Of a stretch of 64,000 nt of DNA, positions 33,306-44,400 are shown in pieces. Position 1 is the first letter of the stretch, and each line of letters begins with the position of its first letter. Source of the DNA: Solibacillus sp040274725. Its GTDB lineage: Bacteria; Bacillota; Bacilli; Bacillales_A; Planococcaceae. A program made the translations under genes and the position numbers. The notes under the pieces were generated by a model that made no database searches, was not told the origin of the DNA, and saw nothing but the letters and a program-made list of their open reading frames with translations. The stretch covers positions 81,282 to 145,281 of the forward strand of contig JBEMAQ010000007.1 of NCBI GenBank assembly GCA_040274725.1, in the 5' to 3' direction.

Positions 33306-34769
33306 TTACTGCTTTGCTACACGTGCCTTGTCCTGCTCTGCACGGCGTACTTTTCCGCGCTTCATAATAACGACCATAAAGACTGCGTATAGTACAATGA
33401 CTAAACCAAGCGCGATAAAGTAGGAAACATTTAGACCACGCTCATCAATGACTTGGTACACCTCAACCATTTCACGATCTAAATAAACCGCATAGTCACC
33501 ATCTTTGTTTTCACGAATAATTTCACTTTCAAACATCCCGCGTACTTCTTTTCCTTCACCAATTTCTGCTACAGGGATACTAATACGCTGTGTTTCACTG
33601 CTGTTATTAATGACAACAATCCAGTGCTCAACGTCCGATTTACGCTCAAATGCGATATAGCCATTTTCATTTTTAAGTAAACGGAAATCGCCCGTACGTA
33701 GCGTTTTAGAATCATTGCGTAGCGACTGTAGCTGCCCCATATAATCCGCGAGCTCGGAATCCGTTTTAAAATTGTATAGCTGATGTGATTCCTCACCTGC
33801 TAAGCCGTTCATCGCAATTTCAGAGCCATATGGAAGCACTGGTACACCCGGTAGTAATAGCATGCCTGAGAGGGCCATTTTCATACGTGTTGGCGGATAA
33901 CCACCTGACGCCTCCACCGATTTAATAAAACGGTCTGACCATAATGTATCAAGCATGAGCTGGGCCGGCGCATCCTGAGCTAAATATTCCTCAAGACGCG
34001 ATGAATCTAAATCAACATTATTGAAAATCGCACTAAAAATAAGTGCTGTATCATTTGAAAAAGATATGTCAACATTCGCTTTACTTTCCTCATTTGCGAA
34101 TACATAAAAATCAGGATGTGCTGCCTTTAATGCGGCAATCATTTCGTTGATAAATGCAGGATCAATCTCTGTAATGTTTGTTAAGCGAATCCCGTCAAAC
34201 TGATATGTTGTTGCAAAAGTTGTCACCGCTTCTTTTAATGCCTCACGTAACGCTCTATTATCAAAATTCCATTGAAGCGTGCCATCTGCAGTCTGTTGCA
34301 CCCAGTCCGCATTTACCGCCCATTCGTGGTTCGCGCTCACATTATTTAGTGGGAAATCCGCAATGACCTTGACATCCTTGCTCTGATATTCCTCCACCAA
34401 ACGCGCTAGCTCTGCGTCCGTTCCGAAGTTATCTTCTACTGTTATGTAACTTGTTGGCAAGGAGCCATCATATTTTTCTGTTGTAAAAATCGAGCCAATT
34501 GAAATGGCCGTAAAGCCCATATTTAAAATAAAATCCTTTTTCGCCACGACGCCAGAAAAATCGCCACCCGCAAATTTTGACGAATCCTTCGCATCAACAT
34601 CAAAGTCATTTCTCCCATCACCATTGAAGAAACGATCTACAAGTAAATCATATATACTTTCATCTGCAATTGTACGCGGTGCTGTCTCATCAGCCAAAGC
34701 GCTCGTTGAAAATGTTGTGGCAAGTAACACGCTAGCTGCTGCCATAGTAAACCACTTTTTAAATCTCAC
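33306..34769 (-). CDS. Membrane-anchored alpha-amylase-like protein with degenerate active site
   Basis: A 487-residue exported protein of the GH13 amylase fold. An N-terminal signal peptide (VRFKKWFTMAAASVLLATT, cleavage after ALA) and a C-terminal anchor (about residues 449-469) followed by a basic cytoplasmic tail would fix it to the outer face of the membrane. The fold is recognisable (DRFFNGDGRND, PGVPVLPYGSEI), but the catalytic residues are missing: region II reads GIRLTNITE with Thr197 where the nucleophile Asp should be, region I reads DFPLNN instead of DxxxNH, and region IV MLDTLWSD lacks NHD. Start at GTG 34769 behind GGAGAGG. Probably non-catalytic. Confidence 0.82.
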   Translation of the reverse strand: MRFKKWFTMAAASVLLATTFSTSALADETAPRTIADESIYDLLVDRFFNGDGRNDFDVDAKDSSKFAGGDFSGVVAKKDFILNMGFTAISIGSIFTTEKYDGSLPTSYITVEDNFGTDAELARLVEEYQSKDVKVIADFPLNNVSANHEWAVNADWVQQTADGTLQWNFDNRALREALKEAVTTFATTYQFDGIRLTNITEIDPAFINEMIAALKAAHPDFYVFANEESKANVDISFSNDTALIFSAIFNNVDLDSSRLEEYLAQDAPAQLMLDTLWSDRFIKSVEASGGYPPTRMKMALSGMLLLPGVPVLPYGSEIAMNGLAGEESHQLYNFKTDSELADYMGQLQSLRNDSKTLRTGDFRLLKNENGYIAFERKSDVEHWIVVINNSSETQRISIPVAEIGEGKEVRGMFESEIIRENKDGDYAVYLDREMVEVYQVIDERGLNVSYFIALGLVIVLYAVFMVVIMKRGKVRRAEQDKARVAKQ

Positions 34770-34932
34770 AGTTATTTCCTCTCCTTCACAACAATCCACC
34801 GTAATTTTACCAAAAATCCAGTATTAGGTCGCTACCTTTCCATCAGATATTTCCTCTAATTACGGCGTATTTGTGACAATTTGTTCCTAATAAAGAAAAA
34901 ATATAAATTTTAATCACTTTATTTCAACACAA

Positions 34933-34981
34933 AAAAGCTACAAGAAGCGTTCAGCTAATGCCGAACCTTCTTGTAGCTTAT
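34933..34981 (-). terminator. Terminator after yisL
   Basis: AAGCTACAAGAAG and CTTCTTGTAGCTT form a 13-base perfect stem with an internal GTTC/GAAC-like pairing, followed by TTTTTTG on the minus strand. Confidence 0.88.
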
Positions 34982-34988
34982 TTACACA

Positions 34989-35369
34989 TTAAAATAAATT
35001 AAATCCAATACCCATGCTTAAGCCTAAGTAAATTGTTACAAGTATACAAATCGCTAGTAAAATCGCAAATACGTTAATTGATTTGCCTTTTGCTTTACGT
35101 ACTAATACCATTTCCATGAATGCGATGACTAAAATCCCGAATAATACTTTCATGTCATAATTCATACCGCTACCTTCGCCCTCAGCGATGATGCTGCGCC
35201 ATTCCATAAATAAAGAGCCACCTGTAATAATGACGAAAATGTACATCGCACGTAATGCCATATGTACACCTTTCATTTGCTTGCTAGAAAATGCTGCAAT
35301 CGCAAATAAAATTAATGCTACTACCCATGTTGTAATGTGTAAATGTGTTGTCTGTGTTAAAAAACTCAT
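34989..35369 (-). CDS. yisL: YisL/DUF1516 family membrane protein
   Basis: A 126-residue protein with four predicted membrane segments and short loops. It matches the UPF0344/DUF1516 family; the Bacillus homologue is YisL. Function unknown. It follows yisK on the same strand, as the two are neighbours in B. subtilis. GGGGGAAAA lies upstream of the ATG at 35369 and the gene has its own terminator. Confidence 0.83.
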   Translation of the reverse strand: MSFLTQTTHLHITTWVVALILFAIAAFSSKQMKGVHMALRAMYIFVIITGGSLFMEWRSIIAEGEGSGMNYDMKVLFGILVIAFMEMVLVRKAKGKSINVFAILLAICILVTIYLGLSMGIGFNLF

Positions 35370-35495
35370 CTGTTTTCCCCCATATTTTAATTTTCTTTAC
35401 ATGCAATATCCTACCATGTGCGGGGTAGCTGATTCAATGAATACGAATTTACAAAAACTATTTCTCTATAAAATATGTCGGAATTAGGGAGCAAA

Positions 35496-35526
35496 AAAAG
35501 AGACAGACGCACACGGCGCCTATCTC
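35496..35526 (-). terminator. Terminator after yisK
   Basis: A GC-rich stem with central GGCGCCGTGTGCG and GAGA/TCTC base, followed by seven T on the minus strand. It resembles the stem at 37742-37773. Confidence 0.65.
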
Positions 35527-35534
35527 CCCAACAT

Positions 35535-36437
35535 TTATGCAAAACGGTTCGCTAACGTACCGATGCCTTCGATTGAAATCTTTACTTCGTCTCCTGCTTT
35601 TAGGAAAATTGGTGGGTTCATACCTTTACCAACGCCAGCTGGTGTACCCGTTAAAATAATATCCCCTGGCTCAAGTGTCACATATTTTGATAATGTCGCG
35701 ATAATATCAGACACCGTAAACATCATATCCTTCGTCGAGCCATTTTGACGGATTTCACCGTTTACTTTTGTGACAATTGTTAATGCATGTGGATCAGGAA
35801 TTTCATCTTTCGTTACTAAGTAAGGCCCCATTGGACAAGTGCCCTCTAAGCTTTTACCTAAGAAATATTGCTTGTGCTTATCTTGCAAATCACGCGCTGT
35901 AATGTCATTGGCAATCGTGTAACCAAACACATAATCAAATGCCATGCCCTTTGGTACATCCTTGCCGCGCTTGCCGATGACAATCGCTAACTCACCCTCG
36001 TAATCTAGTGAATCTGTTTTGTCTGCGTGTACAGATAATGTCGTTTCGTCTGCTACAATGGCCGTTGGTGCTTTTGTAAAGACAACCATGTCTTCTGGTG
36101 CTTTTTCAGCGCCCATTTCCTTTGCATGGTCTGCATAGTTTTTACCCACGCAAATAATATTTTTAGGTGTGCGTGGTACAGGTGCTAACCAAGTGATGTC
36201 AGTAAATGCACGCTTGAAACGCTCGCCGTCTTCTGCCTTTTGTGCTGCTTCTACTAATTTACGCGTTTGCTCAACAAAGTCAAAGCCGAGTGTAATCCCT
36301 TCTACAATTGTTGAAGGGAAAGAAGCTAGTACTTGTAATTCCTCTTGAATCGCTAAAACGTCCCATACCGCTTCTTCTTTTTTCACTTTTGGTCCAAATT
36401 TAACTTCTTCGTTGATGCTAAATGATAACAATTTCAT
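35535..36437 (-). CDS. yisK: Fumarylacetoacetate hydrolase family protein (YisK-like)
   Basis: A 300-residue FAH-fold hydrolase/decarboxylase. The catalytic core starts near residue 90 (KNIICVGKNYADHAKEMGA) and carries the metal ligands in DYEGELAIVIGKRG and the GDIILTGTPAGVG segment near the C-terminus. YisK of B. subtilis has oxaloacetate decarboxylase activity and has been linked to cell-shape proteins; whether that applies here is not shown by sequence. AAGGAG precedes the ATG. Confidence 0.88.
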   Translation of the reverse strand: MKLLSFSINEEVKFGPKVKKEEAVWDVLAIQEELQVLASFPSTIVEGITLGFDFVEQTRKLVEAAQKAEDGERFKRAFTDITWLAPVPRTPKNIICVGKNYADHAKEMGAEKAPEDMVVFTKAPTAIVADETTLSVHADKTDSLDYEGELAIVIGKRGKDVPKGMAFDYVFGYTIANDITARDLQDKHKQYFLGKSLEGTCPMGPYLVTKDEIPDPHALTIVTKVNGEIRQNGSTKDMMFTVSDIIATLSKYVTLEPGDIILTGTPAGVGKGMNPPIFLKAGDEVKISIEGIGTLANRFA

Positions 36438-36493
36438 AGTATACGAAACTCCTTCTTTTTTTTACATCATACAGGAAAAGAAAGTGAATTACC

Positions 36494-37663
36494 TTACTTT
36501 TCTGATAATATCTTACCATAAGTTGCTCTTTTAATCGCTAGTTCAAGCGGACCTTGTGTAAATTTTGATAACCAAAGCTCCGCGAGTATGAGCTGCACGA
36601 CATAAATTGCCACCGCAATGATCATGCCCATCTGGACATCTACCTGCCCATACAGGCTAAAACCCCAATGATAAAACAGTGTCGTACAAATAATGGACTG
36701 CATAATATACAGCGTCATTGACATGCGACCCGCTTTCGCAATTGGTGAAAATAGCTTTCTAGCGTAGGGAATTAAACATAACAACACGACCACTGCCATG
36801 TAACCTAGCGCCAAAATCGGCCCACCGACATACACCTTTACATATTCAAGACCATATGTTTTTGTCGTGTAAATCGGCAATGCCTTTAGAAAAATCCCTA
36901 CGCCCAGGCCAATGACTGCTAAGATAAGCCACAATGCGATTTTCTCACGCGCACGCTCGATCAAACGCCATTTCGCAAAGGCAGCACCAACAAGCATATA
37001 CGGTAAAATCGTAAACGCCGCAGATACCCACATAAACGGCTGGAATTGTACCGCTAAATCCAGCATGCGCTGCGTGAAGGCATCCCCCCACGTACCAACA
37101 CCATATGCCGTAATCGCATTTTGAATGGCTGCAATATCAACAGATGCCTCTTCAACAGGTGCTGAGAAAATTCCCATGGCAAAATAGCCAAGTAAAATCA
37201 AGCTATGGAAAAGACCGTTCAATACGAACGCACAAATGACTAAAAAGAGCGGACGCATTTTAATAAGTGCGATCAGTAGCAACCCACAAAATGCATACGT
37301 CATTAAAATATCGCCCCACCAAATGAGTACCGCATGCAAAAATCCAGCGCCAAATAACACAATCATCCGTTTCGGTGCAAATTTATAAAAGCCTACACCG
37401 TCCGCTTTCATAAATTGCATTGCTACACCATACCCGAACAGCATCGAAAATAACGGGTAAAAGCTACTTTGTACATAAATATCTAATACTTGCTGCAGAA
37501 TAATATCTTGTACGTCTGTAAACCACGCGCCAAGATCTGTAATATGCGGCATCGGCAAATAAAATGCAAACATATTGACAAGTAAAATCCCAAGTAAACT
37601 AAAACCTCTTAGGACATCAAGCGTTACAATACGCTCCTTCGTTCCCACTGGCTGCAACTTCAT
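36494..37663 (-). CDS. DUF418 family membrane protein
   Basis: A 389-residue polytopic membrane protein with about eight to ten hydrophobic segments. The start RIVTLDVLRGFSLLGILLVN and the C-terminal GRMSMTLYIMQSIICTTLFYHWG are marks of the YeiB/DUF418 family, which shares its fold with acyltransferase-3 proteins. Function not established. The start is set at 37663 because GGGAGGTGG lies 6 bases upstream; an ATG nine codons earlier lies before that site. Confidence 0.85.
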   Translation of the reverse strand: MKLQPVGTKERIVTLDVLRGFSLLGILLVNMFAFYLPMPHITDLGAWFTDVQDIILQQVLDIYVQSSFYPLFSMLFGYGVAMQFMKADGVGFYKFAPKRMIVLFGAGFLHAVLIWWGDILMTYAFCGLLLIALIKMRPLFLVICAFVLNGLFHSLILLGYFAMGIFSAPVEEASVDIAAIQNAITAYGVGTWGDAFTQRMLDLAVQFQPFMWVSAAFTILPYMLVGAAFAKWRLIERAREKIALWLILAVIGLGVGIFLKALPIYTTKTYGLEYVKVYVGGPILALGYMAVVVLLCLIPYARKLFSPIAKAGRMSMTLYIMQSIICTTLFYHWGFSLYGQVDVQMGMIIAVAIYVVQLILAELWLSKFTQGPLELAIKRATYGKILSEK

Positions 37664-37741
37664 CTGTCCACCTCCCTCTTTATCATCCACTTTATCTTAC
37701 AATAAAATGGTAATGACGCCTATGTCTTTCTCGTGACGAAA

Positions 37742-37773
37742 TAGAGGGACGACGCCACGGCGCCATCCCTCCT
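37742..37773 (-). terminator. GC-rich hairpin after addA
   Basis: GAGGGA(T)GGCGCC pairs with GCGTC(G)TCCCTC around a GTG loop, followed by TATTTCG on the minus strand. The T-run is short, so it may be a weak terminator. Confidence 0.6.
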
Positions 37774-37778
37774 CAGAA

Positions 37779-40700
37779 TCATTTTGCAATGTCGATACTT
37801 TGCCCAAGACTATATAAATAGAGCACGCGCTCGGCGACTTGGAGATGCTTAATTTTACGAATTGCCTCCTCGTAATAATCAAGCTGCACCTTATACGCCT
37901 TCGTCATTTTCGCAACCACTTTTGCCTCATCCTCACGAATACGCGGATCAAATTTATCCGTTTTGTAATCAAGTAAAATCCACTCACCGTTTTCCTCAAA
38001 TAAGCAGTCAATGACCCCTTGAATAATTTGTGCGTCACCGTCTGTATCCTTCAGGCTGAGTGTAAACGCCACCTCGCGCAGTACATTCGTTGCACGCGAG
38101 AAGCGCTGGCCAATGTCGGTTTGGAAAAATTGCCATACAGCCTCTGCGTCAACCGCATCCGCCTCAAGCTGGTGTAGTAATTGGCGATCAACAAGCGACT
38201 GAATAAACGCCTTTGTTTCGTCGACCGTTGCAAAGCCTACTTGCGGAATATGCTGCATGACCGCATGCACGGCCGTCCCGATTTCAGTAGGAGACAGTTT
38301 ACGCTCCTTCTTCTTTTGCATAAAGCTTGGCTTTGTCGCCTTCACATATTGACGCGCATCGGAATTATACCCCTGCTCGTCTTCCATCAGCTGCAAGCTT
38401 TCTAAACGCTTCAGTTCACTAACAGACGTCTTCGATTTCTTCGTAATGGCCTGCTTGAACGCATAATTGTCCGTGAATCTTGTGCTCAGCTCTACCACTA
38501 GCGCCTCATCGACCACTTGCTCTGCCGATTCTAGCTCCTCTATATTTACTTGCTGACGTTGCAAGTAGCTGCTATTTGAAATCACCGTTAATGCCCATGA
38601 TTTCGTATTGAATACCGCATCTAAAATTTTGCGAATAAAATGAAAGTCCTGATGACGCGCAACTGCTGGGCCAACCCATTGCAGGTAGCTCATCGCCTTT
38701 GCACGCACATAGCTCGGCAACACTTTGCCGTCTATGTCCTGATAAATCGACCACTCGTCCTTCACCTTATCCCATTCCTTCACCGAGCCAACTAAAATGA
38801 GTCGCTCCTTCGCACGTGTCATCGCTACATAAAGAATACGCATTTCCTCCGCGCGCAATTTTGCTAGCTTACGTTCCTTCACATAAAGATGCGGTAGTGA
38901 AGTTGAAATAACATTTAAGTCTGGATTGACCGCCTTAATTGCAAGACCAAAATCCTGATCAAAAATATACGTGCTTTTTAGATCCATCGTATTAAAGCGG
39001 CGCGCCATCCCTGCCACGAATACAACCGGGTATTCTAAACCCTTTGATTTATGAATCGTCAGTAGCGTTACGACATCATCCGCCTCACCAATTGACTTGG
39101 CAATGCCTAAATCATCGCCGCGTGTTTGCATGCGGTCAATGAAGCGCAGGAAACGGAACAGCCCGCGGAAGGACGTTTTCTCATAGCTAAGTGCACGGTC
39201 ATGCAGTGCGCGCAGGTTCGCCTGCCGCTGCTTACCGTTTGCCATTGCGCCGACCATTTCAAAATACAGCGTATCATTGTACACATGCCAAATTAAATCG
39301 GCAAGCGAGCCATGACGGGAAAAGTCACGCCATTTTTTAAACCATGTGAAAAACTTCTCGATCTTTTCAAGAATTTGCGCATCTTCACCATTTTTCTTAT
39401 ATGTTTGCAGCGCATCGAAAAATGGTTTATCACGCTCCTGTAAACGAATGAGTGCCAGCTCATTTTCCGTCATGCCGATAAACGACGCACGCAATACTGA
39501 GGCGAGTGGAATGTCCTGATACGGATTGTCGACAACCTTTAGCGTGTTGAGCATGATCATCACTTCAAGCGACTCAAAATAGCCGCCATCTGTTTCCGCA
39601 TAAAGCGGCAGACCGGCTAGCTTAAATTCCTCGGCAAACGTTGTATACCAAGCACGTGAGCGCATCAGTACGACAATATCACGGTACGAAATTGGGCGGA
39701 ATGATTTCGTTTTCGGATTGTACACTTGCTCACCAGACTGCACCATTTGCTCGATTTGCGAAATAATGTAACGCGCCTCCTGCTGCGCCGCACTAATACT
39801 TTCCTCCGCTACATCGCCGTCCTCTGTTTCTACTTCCTGTGATTTCGCATCACCCTCGAGTAACACAAGTTCGACCGGCACATCACGCTCGGCATAACTC
39901 GCACCGTACTTTAATTTTGCCTGCTCATCGTATTCAATCTCCCCAACAGCCTCGTCCATAATTTGCTCAAAAATATAGTTCGTGCCGTCAAGCACCTCCG
40001 CGCGGCTTCGGAAGTTGGCATTTAAATCAATTCGCAAACCCGTCACGCTCGGGTTGTCCTCAAAGCGCTTGTATTTATCGATAAATAGCTGTGGCTCTGC
40101 TAGACGGAAGGCGTAAATACTTTGCTTCACATCGCCGACCATAAACAGATTGCCGTTATGCTCGTCGCCTGATTTGACAAGCTGCAGGATTGTTTCTTGA
40201 AGGCGATTCGTGTCCTGATACTCATCTACAAGCACCTCTTTAAAACGCTGTTTGAAATTCAGTGCGACATCTGACGCTACAGGTGCTGACGCGTTAGAAT
40301 CTGGCGTTTTTAAAATTTCGAGTGCGTAATGCTCTAAATCGGAGAAATCCAGCAAGCCGCGCTCTAGCTTTAATCTTTTATATGCCTCACTAAACGCAAT
40401 CGTCAGCTTGACAAGCGTCTCAATGACCGGATACGTACTCCGCATTTCCTCGACAAATAGTGCCGGCTTCCGCGCGAAAAATGAGCCTTGCAAGTTCGTA
40501 ATAATTTCCTTCGCCGCGTCACGACCAGCCTTCGCTACCGCATACTGTGCGCGCACATCGTCTGGGTCCTTTTTTGTCGCTGCTTTAATACGCTCAAACG
40601 TCGCCATATGAATAAGTTCATACATATCCTGCCACGTTGCATTTGTTACTTGATACAGTAGCCCTTCCACTAAATTGAGCTCGGACGTAAACAGCTCCGT

Positions 40701-41486
40701 ATTTTTGGCAAGCGCCGGATTGACCGTGACAATTTGTAGCCCTTTTTGTAAATGAGCCTGTGCTTCAAGTAAGCTCGTTTCAATATAGCCCTTCAGTACG
40801 GGCGTAATCACAAGCTCATCAATTGTCACCTCGTCTGCTAAATTATATTGCTGCGGCAAACTCGCTAACCATTCATACGGATTTGGCTGCACGCGTGACG
40901 TGGCATACAGCTGCTGTAATAGCTTTTCAATTTGCTGGTCACTGCGGTCCGTCGAGAAGCTATCAACAAGTCGGTACATTTCTTCCTGCGAAAATTCGTC
41001 CGCATATTTCCCCGCATAGGCCTTTTCTAGCACATCAATTAATACATCATCTTGAAGTAGCGCCGTTTCGTCCGTGCTCGCTAAACGGAAGCCCGGATCT
41101 AAATCAATCCGATACGCAAACTCACGACACACCGTTAAACAAAATGAGTGTAGCGTCGAAATTTGGGCTTTACTTAATAAACTCAGTTGACGGCGCAGCT
41201 CTAAATTTTGCGGATCAGCAGCAATCGCTTTCTCAAGCGCCTCTGCCATTCGGTTACGCATCTCAGCAGCAGACGCATTCGTAAATGTCACGACTAATAG
41301 CTCGTCCACATCGACATGATCCGCGCCGCTCGCCATAATCTTTTGAATAAGGCGCTCAATTAACACCGCCGTTTTCCCGGAGCCCGCAGCAGCCGATACT
41401 AAAATATCGCAGCCCTTTGCCCAAATCGCCTTCCACTGCTCATCGGTCCAAATCGCATCACTCGGCTTCGTTGGAATTTGTATCAT
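37779..41486 (-). CDS. addA: Helicase-nuclease AddA
   Basis: Motor and nuclease subunit of AddAB, the RecBCD-like complex that resects double-strand breaks for recombination. It is a 1235-residue UvrD/Rep superfamily 1 helicase: Walker A SAAAGSGKTAVL (about residues 32-43), Walker B VDEYQDTN, the QxxR motif region VAMTRAKERLIL, and a C-terminal RecB-type nuclease with ILLDYKTDKF. The start at 41486 (MIQIPTKPSDAIWTDEQW) is the family start and has AAGGTGG upstream; it overlaps the end of addB by 29 bases, so translation is probably coupled. Confidence 0.96.
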   Translation of the reverse strand: MIQIPTKPSDAIWTDEQWKAIWAKGCDILVSAAAGSGKTAVLIERLIQKIMASGADHVDVDELLVVTFTNASAAEMRNRMAEALEKAIAADPQNLELRRQLSLLSKAQISTLHSFCLTVCREFAYRIDLDPGFRLASTDETALLQDDVLIDVLEKAYAGKYADEFSQEEMYRLVDSFSTDRSDQQIEKLLQQLYATSRVQPNPYEWLASLPQQYNLADEVTIDELVITPVLKGYIETSLLEAQAHLQKGLQIVTVNPALAKNTELFTSELNLVEGLLYQVTNATWQDMYELIHMATFERIKAATKKDPDDVRAQYAVAKAGRDAAKEIITNLQGSFFARKPALFVEEMRSTYPVIETLVKLTIAFSEAYKRLKLERGLLDFSDLEHYALEILKTPDSNASAPVASDVALNFKQRFKEVLVDEYQDTNRLQETILQLVKSGDEHNGNLFMVGDVKQSIYAFRLAEPQLFIDKYKRFEDNPSVTGLRIDLNANFRSRAEVLDGTNYIFEQIMDEAVGEIEYDEQAKLKYGASYAERDVPVELVLLEGDAKSQEVETEDGDVAEESISAAQQEARYIISQIEQMVQSGEQVYNPKTKSFRPISYRDIVVLMRSRAWYTTFAEEFKLAGLPLYAETDGGYFESLEVMIMLNTLKVVDNPYQDIPLASVLRASFIGMTENELALIRLQERDKPFFDALQTYKKNGEDAQILEKIEKFFTWFKKWRDFSRHGSLADLIWHVYNDTLYFEMVGAMANGKQRQANLRALHDRALSYEKTSFRGLFRFLRFIDRMQTRGDDLGIAKSIGEADDVVTLLTIHKSKGLEYPVVFVAGMARRFNTMDLKSTYIFDQDFGLAIKAVNPDLNVISTSLPHLYVKERKLAKLRAEEMRILYVAMTRAKERLILVGSVKEWDKVKDEWSIYQDIDGKVLPSYVRAKAMSYLQWVGPAVARHQDFHFIRKILDAVFNTKSWALTVISNSSYLQRQQVNIEELESAEQVVDEALVVELSTRFTDNYAFKQAITKKSKTSVSELKRLESLQLMEDEQGYNSDARQYVKATKPSFMQKKKERKLSPTEIGTAVHAVMQHIPQVGFATVDETKAFIQSLVDRQLLHQLEADAVDAEAVWQFFQTDIGQRFSRATNVLREVAFTLSLKDTDGDAQIIQGVIDCLFEENGEWILLDYKTDKFDPRIREDEAKVVAKMTKAYKVQLDYYEEAIRKIKHLQVAERVLYLYSLGQSIDIAK

Positions 41487-44400
41487 GACCACACACCACC
41501 TTCTCAATATTCGCAAATGCTTCCGCATCATTTAATTTTTGTAATTCATTAAAGCCATTACCAGCCTCCGTTTGGTCAAACTGACAGACCGATTTAAAAT
41601 TACAATACGTGCACGCCGATTTTGCCCCTAAGCTGTACGGCTTAATTTCTGTATCACCATTGTAAATATTTTGCCCCGCCTTGCGCATTTTGTGATGCAC
41701 AAAACCGCGCAAGTTTTGCATATCCTGCTCTTCAATGACCTTTGATGACGTGCCATTAAACGTTAAGTCGTCCTTCGTCGTAAAGCCTGCTGGCACAATA
41801 ATCGACTTCTGTCCGATATCTAATGTATTGTCCATCCACTGCGCGACATTTGTATCCTTTAATAAATAGCCGCTCATTTTATACGAAGCTTGGCGCTCCG
41901 TTTCCACCTTTTCAATTTGCGTATAATCTTCCAAACTCAAAATCGGATTGTGGACGTGCACATAAAACATCCCCGCTGCCTGGACAATCATATTTTCTAA
42001 ATTCGTCATGTCTTTTAGTAAATCATTCGACTGCACCAGTACCGGTACATTGCGCATCGCAACGTCTAAATATGTTAAGAGCTGCAAAGAAATCCCGTTA
42101 TACACTTCTGTAAAATTGAGCGTACGCCCTGACGATTTATAATCAATCACACGCAAATACAGCGTTTCTGCATCGCGGTGTACATCAATGCGGTCAATTT
42201 GCCCACGCACATACATTTTACGCTTGTCATCAAGCTCGATTTCTAGCGGCGCGAGTAGATTTGTATCCTCTGCATCTGTCGCCTTATCATCGCGCTTACC
42301 AAATGGTTTTTCATGCGCAATCGGTGTGAATTTTGAATATTGCTCCTGATTAATAAGCGCAAAAATCGTGCGTGCCACAATTTTCACGAGCTTATTTTTA
42401 ATATATTCATAGCGCGCACTGCTTTTTAAAATATTGTACGAGAAATGGTCAACAAGCTTCGTAATCGTGTCATTTGCCTTCGCCTGACACGCCGCAAAAT
42501 TATTCGGCGGAATACGCACTTCGGTATCCGATAAAATCTGTCTTAGTGCCTCGTGGAATAAATCACCGACCGCAAATGACTCTAGGCGGAATTCCGTACG
42601 CTCACGCAAGCCAAGACCATACGACGCAAAATGCGCATACGGACAGCTATAATACTGTTCGATACGTGATACACTCGCTTGGAAATCCTTGCCGTACAAT
42701 GCCTCGGTAATTTCCTCCTGTAACGGCTCCGCGACATTTATTTTCGTAAATGGCGTTTTCGCAATCTCTAGGCGTGCTTTCCATGTTGGCTCCGTCTCAT
42801 AATAACGCTCTAGTGCCGCAAAGCTTGTAGGGAGTGGGCGTTTCTCTAGCTGTGCTTTTTTCATTTGCATGAGTAAAAAGCCAATCGACGGCGCCGGGTG
42901 ACGTAAATACTTCCATACGGCTGCATCACTCAACTCCTCAATCGGGTCAATGACAAAGCGCTCCTGCGGCAATGTTTTCTCCCCACCTACCTCAAATAGC
43001 TTGTGCAGACGATTAATGTACAGCGACGGTAATTTCGCCTTACTTTCCTCATCGGCATTCGCAAATGTGATATAGAGACGCTCTGTTGGCGAGGCAATAG
43101 CACGGTAAAATAAAAAGCTTTCCTGTAGTAGCTTACTTTTCGTACTTGGCGCGAGCTCAAAATCGGTTTCCTCAAACTTTGCACGGTCCTCATCTGATAA
43201 TAATCCACCTGCATCCATACGCAGTGGATACACACCATCATTGACACCGATAATAAAAATTGCGCGCATATTATCAAAGCGTGAAAATTCAATTGTCGAT
43301 ACAGTGACCTCGTCAATCAGTGGTGGCACACTCGCAAACTTTAAACCTTCAAAGCCTTCCTCTAAAATTTGCGCGGACTCTTCCACCGTCAACGCCTTAT
43401 CACCAAACATCACATCAAATTGTTCTAAGACATGCACCCAGTTATTCCAAGCCTGCTCATGCTCATATGCTACTTGCATTTTTTGCTCGTCCTGACTTTG
43501 CTCCTCACGCTGCTGCATTTTGACAAGCTTTTCGTACACATTCACTTCTTCCATCAACTCATATAAGGCAACAACTATTTCGTGACCGGTACGTGCTTTT
43601 TTTAATTTATTTTGCAGTGTTTCTAGCGGCCCACGAACACGGTCACGCATCTTTTTCAGGCGTTCCTCATGAAACTCCTCCGCCGTACTTTGAACCGAAT
43701 TAATTTTCTCTAGTGCCTTAAAACGTCGATAATGCCAAACTTCCTCATCAAACCAGCGCTTCCCTACAATCCCTTTTGCAATGACGAAATTTTCAAGCTG
43801 GTCCGCATTGTAGCGCTCCTGCTCTAAATAGTCACCGCATTCGAAAAATAAATCCGTCTTCACACTTCTAAAAATCGGCTCGTATTGCCAGTTTGATGTA
43901 ATGACCTCTAGCACCGAGCGGCTAAACTCAATCAGTGGATGATACAGCATCGGGCGCTTTTCATTCGAGAATAACGGAATGTCGTATTGTGCAAATGTTG
44001 TGCGAAGAATCGCGTCATACACATCTGCCTGGCGATACAAAATCCCGATATCGCGGTAACGTAAGCCTTCTTCCGACACGAGACGCTTTATTTCCTGGGC
44101 AATACTCTGCACTTCGGCACGTGGACTTGCCGCCTCATAAATGCGCACATGCCCCTCTGCACGTACCGGCTCGACAATTGGTGCGAAAAAGCCGTGCTCA
44201 AGCTGGCGTAAATCCGCATTTTTCGCGCGGTAATTATCTTTAAAATAAACGCGCTCCTCCAGCTCAACAACATGTCCCTCCTGCTGTAAAAGCTCGATTT
44301 CTTCCAGTAAACGCGCATACGATTTTGCCGCGCGCTGGAATACCGCACCGTCAATAATATCTGTTTCTAAGTTTTCAAACGGCATGACAACGGTCACGCG

